Assembly (NCBI GenBank): GCA_902770195.1
Contig: CACXSA010000018.1
Span: forward strand, 1 to 64,000
Reading direction: 5' to 3'
Length of the DNA stretch: 64,000 nucleotides
DNA from: an uncultured Prevotellaceae bacterium
Lineage (GTDB): Bacteria > Bacteroidota > Bacteroidia > Bacteroidales > Bacteroidaceae
The position numbers were made by a program, and so were the translations under genes. Positions 58,836-64,000 of this stretch are shown here, in pieces (positions within the stretch are counted from its first letter, which is position 1; each line of letters begins with the position of its first letter). Under the pieces are notes generated by a model that was not told the origin of the DNA, ran no database searches, and saw only the letters and a list, made by a program, of their open reading frames with translations.

Positions 58836-60912
58836 CTACTTATCGAGCAGAATCTTCATCATCTCAATAGCAGAGTACGGAATCGGAGTGCCAGGACCGA
58901 AGATACAAGCTACGCCAGCCTTATAGAGGAAGTCGTAGTCCTGGGCAGGAATCACACCACCAGCGGTGACCATGATATCCTCACGACCCAGTTTCTTCAA
59001 CTCTTCGATGAGCTGAGGAATAAGCGTCTTATGACCTGCTGCCAGGGATGAAGCACCAACGATATGCACATCGTTCTCAACAGCCTCACGGGCAGCCTCC
59101 GCAGGAGTCTGGAACAAGGGTCCCATATCCACGTCGAAGCCACAGTCGGCATAACCTGTTGCCACTACCTTTGCACCACGGTCGTGACCATCCTGACCCA
59201 TCTTGGCAACGAAGATACGCGGACGGCGACCCTCCTTCTGAGCGAACTCGTCGGTAAGGCGCTTGGCCTCCTCGAAGTCTTTGTCGTTCTTTGATTCTGA
59301 ACTGTACACGCCTGAAATTGTTCTGATTACTGCTTTATAACGACCTACGATTTCCTCGCAGGCATCTGAAATCTCACCTAAGGTACAACGCAGCTGAGCA
59401 GCCTTGACAGCCAAGTCGAGCAGGTTGTTCTCGCTCTTGCGACCTTCCTTGAAGTCACGCACACAATCGGTGATAGCCTTCAGGGCAGCCTGACAAGCAG
59501 CCTCATCGCGAGTAGCACGAACCTGCTTCAAACTCTCCTCCTGCTGCTTGCGAACAGCGGTATTGTCAACCTCGAGGATATCGATAGGATCTTCATGCTC
59601 CAAACGGTACTTGTTAATACCAACAATGGTCTGTGTGCCAGAGTCGATACGAGCCTGAGTACGGGCAGCTGCCTCCTCGAACCAGTTCGTTGGTCAGGGT
59701 CTCCACATAATAAGAACCTGCCCATGGGTCAATCTGCTTGCACACCTTCGTCTCGTTCTGAATGTAGATCTGAGTGTTACGAGCAATACGAGCCGAGAAG
59801 TCGGTAGGCAGGGCGATGGCCTCGTCAAGTGCATTGGTGTGGAGTGACTGGGTATGACCCAGCACGGCAGCCATAGCCTCGATACAGGTACGACCTACAT
59901 TGTTAAACGGATCCTGCTCTGTCAAAGACCAACCGGAGGTCTGCGAGTGAGTACGCAGAGCGAGAGACTTCGGATTCTTAGCACCGAAGCTCTTCACAAT
60001 CTTAGCCCACAGCAGACGACCTGCACGCATCTTGGCAATCTCCATGAAGTGGTTCATACCGATAGCCCAGAAGAATGACAGACGGGGAGCAAAGGCATCC
60101 ACATCGATACCGGCATTCACACCAGTACGCAAGTAGTCCATACCATCAGCCAGAGTATAAGCCAGCTCGATATCTGCGGTAGCACCAGCTTCCTGCATGT
60201 GATAACCTGATATAGAGATGCTATTGAACTTAGGCATCTTCTGAGAAGTATATTCGAAGATATCTGCGATAATCTTCATGGAGAATGCGGGAGGATAGAT
60301 ATAGGTGTTACGCACCATGAACTCCTTCAGAATATCGTTCTGGATAGTTCCAGCCATCTCCTCCAACTGAGCACCCTGCTCCAGACCTGCAACAATGTAG
60401 AATGCCAGAATAGGCAATACGGCACCGTTCATAGTCATAGAAACCGACATCTTGTTCAAGGGGATACCGCTGAAGAGCACCTTCATATTCTCCTCATTGC
60501 AGATAGATACACCAGCCTTACCTACATCGCCCACTACACGAGCGTTATCAGGGTCATAACCACGGTGTGTAGGCAGGTCGAAGGCTACAGAGAGACCTTT
60601 CTGACCGGAAGCCAGGTTACGACGATAGAAAGCATTTGACTCCTCAGCAGTAGAGAATCCGGCATACTGGCGGATAGTCCACGGACGGAAGGGGTACATC
60701 ATAGAGTACGGACCACGGAGATAAGGAGGAATACCGGCTGTGAAGTCAAGGTGTTCCATACCTTCGAGGTCTTCTTTTGTATAAACCGGGCGTACCTCGA
60801 TGTGCTCGGGGGTCTTCCAGTTTTCTACGATTCCATTGTCTTTAATCCACTTGGCACCATCTTGAGCCTTGATGCCTGCATAGATATCAATATCTTTAAA
60901 TTGTTTACGCAT
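58836..60912 (-). pseudogene. Methylmalonyl-CoA mutase large subunit, frameshifted by a deletion
   Basis: Two frames together make one mutase. From ATG 60912 about 411 residues include the TIM barrel ([75 protein letters not shown]) and end [13 protein letters not shown]. At 59679/59680 the frame shifts; the other frame continues [20 protein letters not shown] and contains the B12-binding DGHDRGAK, SSLAAGH and VTAGGVIP to the stop at 58836. Homologues have about 28 residues between NELV and EEAAA, and the small subunit encoded here also has that segment ([15 protein letters not shown]). So a segment of length 3n+2 appears lost, breaking the gene unless the assembly is wrong. Confidence 0.85.
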
Positions 60913-62744
60913 AATTCAAGTCTAAGCACATTGCACTTCACGTGGATGTAGTTCTCGATGCCGGCAGCCTTCAGATCCTCCATGCAAGCAGGAGCACCAG
61001 CCACAACAAACATCGCACGTCCATTCAAATACTTGAAAGCAGGGATGGCATACTCAGCATACTCGTCATCACTAGAGCAGATGACAATGATGTCGGCCTT
61101 TGCCTCCAAAGCAGCATCAACACCTTCTTCGACGGTCTTGAATCCAAGGTTGTCAATGACCTTATAACCAGCACAGGCCAAGAAGTTGCACGAGAACTGG
61201 GCACGAGCCTGACGCATAGCCAGATTACCTATTGTCAGCATGAAAGCAGTAGGCACCTTCGTTTCTTCGGTATGGATACGCAAATCCTCGAAGTCAGCTG
61301 CAAGGCGAGTGCTCTCAATAGCCTTGAAGGTGGGCTCGCAGTTCTCGTGTGCTGCTGTGCCACAGCAACAACCACAGCCCTGAGGACGTTTGCCCTCACT
61401 TTTCTCTGTAAAGTTGGGGAACTGGTTGGTACCCAACAGGAACTCCTTGCGCTTGGCTGCATCACCATGACGCTTCACGTTAGTAGCGTTGATGTCATCC
61501 TGGATGGTTCCAGCCTTCACAGCAGCCAAGAAGCCACCCTCCTCTTCTACCTTCAGGAAGATTTTCCAGGCTTCCTGAGCCAATGCATCGGTAAGATGCT
61601 CTATATAATAAGAACCTGCACCTGGGTCAACAATACGGTCGAAATGACTCTCCTCCTTGATAATCAACTGCTGGTTGCGAGCAATACGCTCCGAGAAATC
61701 AGTAGCCTCCTCGTAAGGAGCATCAAACGGCGTAACCACCATAGAATGTACACTACCCAACGCAGCACTCATAGCCTCGGTTTGAGAACGCAGCAGATTC
61801 ACATAGCTGTCGAACAAAGTCTGGTTATAAGTAGAGGTGGTTGCATTGATAATCATCTTGCAGGCACAGTCGCACTTAGGAGCATACTGCTTTACTATCT
61901 GAGCCCAAAGCAGACGGGCTGCACGGAACTTGGCAATCTCCATAAAATAGTTCTCGGAAACACCCATATTGAACTTAATGCTCTTAGCAGCCAGGTCAAC
62001 ATCTACACCAGCATCGGTGAGCTGTTGCAGATATTCATTACCCCATGCCAAGGCATAACCCAGCTCCTGTACGATGTAGGCACCAGCATTGTTCAAAGCA
62101 TCGGTGCTGACAGCGATGCAACGGAAATGAGGATAATCCTTCAGCACTTCAACGAGCTTTGGACCGAACTCGAGGACAGGAGTAACATCCTTACCCTTCA
62201 TCACCATCTTCTGCATGGGGTCCCACTCGATAGAGCCTACCACCTTTTCCTTGTCGTAGCCCTTCTTCTGGAAGAAATCAACCAAAATCTCAGCCAACTC
62301 GACAGAGTGACGGGGACAGGTAGAGAAGTTTACCTCAATAATGTCGCAGTAGATGCCCTCAAGGAGCGTTTCAACAGTCTCCTTGGAAACCATTTTGCCG
62401 GGAAGCTTGAATCCAAGGGAGTCGATACCCTTATTCAGGATATCAAGCGCCTTGGCATTTGCTGTCTTAGCATCATCTACTACTATGTTCTGTCGAACAT
62501 ACCACTCGTTAGAGTCCTTCTTGTTACCACGCACGAAAGGAAATTCCCCTGGGAGGGAATCGGGCGTTTTCAGATTCGCCAAATCTTCACGGCGATAGAA
62601 GGGCTGTACATTAAAACCTTCGTTTGTTCTCCATACTAAGCGTTTTTGGAAGTCGGCACCTTTCAGATCCACTTCAATCTTGTCCAACCACTCTTGTGTA
62701 GTTGGAGCGGTAAACTCAGTAAAGAGCTTCTCTTTGTTTGTCAT
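60825..62744 (-). CDS. Methylmalonyl-CoA mutase small subunit, altered C-terminus
   Basis: A 639-codon frame. Residues 1 to about 607 are the small, non-catalytic subunit: [80 protein letters not shown] and a C-terminal B12-like domain ([34 protein letters not shown]). After [12 protein letters not shown] homologues continue with about ten residues (ETL...) and stop. Here the frame passes through LRLEL and runs 88 bases into the large-subunit gene. The true 3' end therefore seems lost in a small deletion near 60924. It forms the heterodimer that converts succinyl-CoA and methylmalonyl-CoA with adenosylcobalamin. Confidence 0.88.
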   Translation of the reverse strand: MTNKEKLFTEFTAPTTQEWLDKIEVDLKGADFQKRLVWRTNEGFNVQPFYRREDLANLKTPDSLPGEFPFVRGNKKDSNEWYVRQNIVVDDAKTANAKALDILNKGIDSLGFKLPGKMVSKETVETLLEGIYCDIIEVNFSTCPRHSVELAEILVDFFQKKGYDKEKVVGSIEWDPMQKMVMKGKDVTPVLEFGPKLVEVLKDYPHFRCIAVSTDALNNAGAYIVQELGYALAWGNEYLQQLTDAGVDVDLAAKSIKFNMGVSENYFMEIAKFRAARLLWAQIVKQYAPKCDCACKMIINATTSTYNQTLFDSYVNLLRSQTEAMSAALGSVHSMVVTPFDAPYEEATDFSERIARNQQLIIKEESHFDRIVDPGAGSYYIEHLTDALAQEAWKIFLKVEEEGGFLAAVKAGTIQDDINATNVKRHGDAAKRKEFLLGTNQFPNFTEKSEGKRPQGCGCCCGTAAHENCEPTFKAIESTRLAADFEDLRIHTEETKVPTAFMLTIGNLAMRQARAQFSCNFLACAGYKVIDNLGFKTVEEGVDAALEAKADIIVICSSDDEYAEYAIPAFKYLNGRAMFVVAGAPACMEDLKAAGIENYIHVKCNVLRLELCVNNLKILISMQASRLKMVPSGLKTMES

Positions 62745-62805
62745 AAATTAAATCTGTATTATTATAATAAGTGTTTTAAGTCGCACATTTACAATTTACA
62801 ATTTG

Positions 62806-62813
62806 CAAAGATA
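62806..62813 (-). promoter_or_regulatory. Methylmalonyl-CoA mutase operon promoter -7 element
   Basis: TATCTTTG on the minus strand about 62 bases upstream of the small-subunit ATG (62744). No cobalamin riboswitch elements were seen in the short leader. Confidence 0.5.
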
Positions 62814-62906
62814 AGCATTATTTTCGAAACAACGAAAGATTTAATAATATTTTCATATTTATGAAAAATAGTTGCACAAAAATGATTGAGTTGTGCGGTT
62901 TTTTAG

Positions 62907-62914
62907 TAACTTTG
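62907..62914 (+). promoter_or_regulatory. Transporter gene promoter -7 element (TAACTTTG)
   Basis: TAACTTTG lies 24 bases before the ATG at 62939; an ATTG at 62885-62888 is 18 bases upstream of it, a plausible weak -33 box. Confidence 0.6.
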
Positions 62915-62938
62915 CACCAATTTTCGACATAGTATATT

Positions 62939-64000
62939 ATGGAAACGTTTCAATGGTTAACTAATTTGTTTACAACTACCGACTCGGTGGCACATATAAC
63001 ATTGCTCTATGCTTTAGTGATTGCTACTGGTGTTTATTTGGGTAAAATTAAGATTGGAGGCATCTCCCTAGGTGTCACTTTCGTACTGTTCGCGGGAATT
63101 GTTGCAGGACATATCGGATTCACAGCCCCCGCTCCCATTCTCACATTCGTTCAGGACTTCGGACTGATACTTTTCGTATTCATGATTGGTATGCAAGTAG
63201 GACCTGGTTTCTTTGAGAGCTTTGGAACAGCAGGACTCAAGTTAAATGGTTTAGCCGCTTGTGGCATACTGCTGAACATTCTCGTCATGTTTGTATGCTA
63301 CTTCGTATTCTTCGACACCAGTAACGTTACAAACCTTCCTATGATGGTGGGCACACTTTATGGCGCCGTTACGAATACCCCTGGACTTGGTGCTGCAAAC
63401 GAAGCATTAGGTTCGGTTTTTGGCAACAATGCCCCACAAATAGCATCAGCATACGCATGTGCATATCCTCTTGGTGTACTGGGTATTATTGGTGCTACCA
63501 TATTAATAAGGTATATATGCAACGTGAAGTTGGAGAAGGAAGAGGAGCAACTGAATACGCTGGAGGGTGTTAAGGCCAATCAAAAGCCTCACAAGATGCA
63601 CCTGGAGGTTACCAATTCCTACCTAGAAGGCAAAACCCTGTTACAGGTCCACGATTTCTTGAATCGTGACTTTGTTGTTTCACGCATTGTGCATAATGGT
63701 GAACTCTCTATTCCCAATCGTGATACCGTGTTCCATGTTGGCGACCAGATGCTGATAGTATGTGCTGAAGCAGATTACGAAGCTATCGTTGCATTTATCG
63801 GTCCAGTCCTTAACATCGACTTTGAACAGCAAGACCAGCCTTTGGTATCAAAGCGCATCTTAGTAACCAACCCAAAGATAAATGGTAAGTCGCTGGCTTC
63901 CTTGCATTTCTCGAGTGTTCATGGCGTAAACGTTACCCGAGTAACTCGCCAAGGCATGGATATCTTCGCTTCTGCAGGACTCCCCTTACAAGTGGGTGAC
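62939..64000 (+). CDS. AspT/YidE/YbjL-type putative transporter, N-terminal part
   Basis: Open from ATG 62939 to the right edge (354 codons). Hydrophobic spans of the AspT/YidE duplication domain are visible: LLYALVIATGVYLGKIKIGG, FGLILFVFMIGMQVGPGFF and MMVGTLYGAVTNTPGLGAAN (the conserved GA.TNTP.L.AA motif). Two RCK_C/TrkA_C-like domains follow (about 215-290 and from about 300: LTV-type strands such as GKTLLQVHDFLNRDFVVSRIV). Related proteins exchange aspartate and alanine, or are uncharacterised exporters. The second membrane half lies outside the window. Confidence 0.85.
   Translation, partial: METFQWLTNLFTTTDSVAHITLLYALVIATGVYLGKIKIGGISLGVTFVLFAGIVAGHIGFTAPAPILTFVQDFGLILFVFMIGMQVGPGFFESFGTAGLKLNGLAACGILLNILVMFVCYFVFFDTSNVTNLPMMVGTLYGAVTNTPGLGAANEALGSVFGNNAPQIASAYACAYPLGVLGIIGATILIRYICNVKLEKEEEQLNTLEGVKANQKPHKMHLEVTNSYLEGKTLLQVHDFLNRDFVVSRIVHNGELSIPNRDTVFHVGDQMLIVCAEADYEAIVAFIGPVLNIDFEQQDQPLVSKRILVTNPKINGKSLASLHFSSVHGVNVTRVTRQGMDIFASAGLPLQVGD

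Noticed and set aside
60942..62639. 565-codon frame antisense to the mutase small subunit
   Set aside because: Codon bias of the sense gene keeps the opposite frame open; the sense protein is clearly recognisable.

Overview
The window reads as a Bacteroidales chromosome, most likely Prevotella or a close relative (Prevotellaceae). The reasons are the many promoters of the Bacteroidetes type (TTTG, 19-20 bases, TAnnTTTG), the near absence of Shine-Dalgarno sites, the protein families DUF4923, DUF4890, DUF6266, TIGR04076 and C10 (interpain-like) protease, the thrA/ApgM-like/thrC operon, and the two-subunit methylmalonyl-CoA mutase used by propionate formers. No rRNA, tRNA, insertion sequence, phage or CRISPR array was seen. 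Most of the DNA is ordinary core and carbohydrate metabolism, with several unusual repeat regions between genes.

Layout. 1-2.3 kb: start of rpsP, a DUF4923 protein and a GT2 glycosyltransferase, with short repeats around them. 2.3-3.7 kb: an HExxH lipoprotein and a 30-residue membrane microprotein with its own promoter and terminator. 3.8-10.2 kb: a LuxR-type response regulator and TPR histidine kinase, divergent from three secreted envelope proteins (OmpA-like, coiled-coil, lytic-transglycosylase-like). 10.2-13.7 kb: a TonB-dependent receptor convergent with a His-rich COG0523 GTPase, probably a metal pair. 13.9-17.2 kb: phosphoglycerate kinase (lacking a conserved active-site loop), a DUF3298 lipoprotein, an outer-membrane barrel and a small protein. 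17.2-22.6 kb: aldo/keto reductase, amidohydrolase, zinc alcohol dehydrogenase, GH97 and a zinc-ribbon protein. The first three match the L-galactose to D-tagaturonate route known in Bacteroides, and a tagaturonate reductase lies at 28 kb. 22.8-27.9 kb: threonine operon. 29.6-34.1 kb: transketolase, rpiB, LolA-like, HAD and Nudix genes. 34.3-35.9 kb: a TIGR04076 gene, then a self-contained unit of promoter, 176-bp array of 11-bp repeats, DUF6266 gene and strong terminator. 35.9-47.3 kb: four dehydrogenase or epimerase genes, a beta-helix protein, a GH78-like rhamnosidase and a GH95-aldose-epimerase fusion. 47.4-51.7 kb: DUF4890, a Ktr/Trk potassium system and an AAA-CYTH protein. 51.8-57.8 kb: a C10 protease with a 52-residue follower ORF, a 42-bp repeat cluster and a prolyl oligopeptidase. 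57.8-62.7 kb: methylmalonyl-CoA decarboxylase, a HAD remnant and both methylmalonyl-CoA mutase subunits, the large one frameshifted. 62.9 kb to the end: a partial AspT/YidE-like transporter.

Two things stand out. The first is the 11-bp-periodic array in the leader of the DUF6266 gene, which fits no feature class I know. The second is a set of four genes (pgk, a HAD hydrolase, and the large and small mutase subunits) that each seem to have lost an internal or terminal segment. Those losses are either real decay or an assembly fault that should be settled before the sequence is used for metabolic inference. Heptamer AAATGAG tracts also occur both between genes and in frame inside genes.
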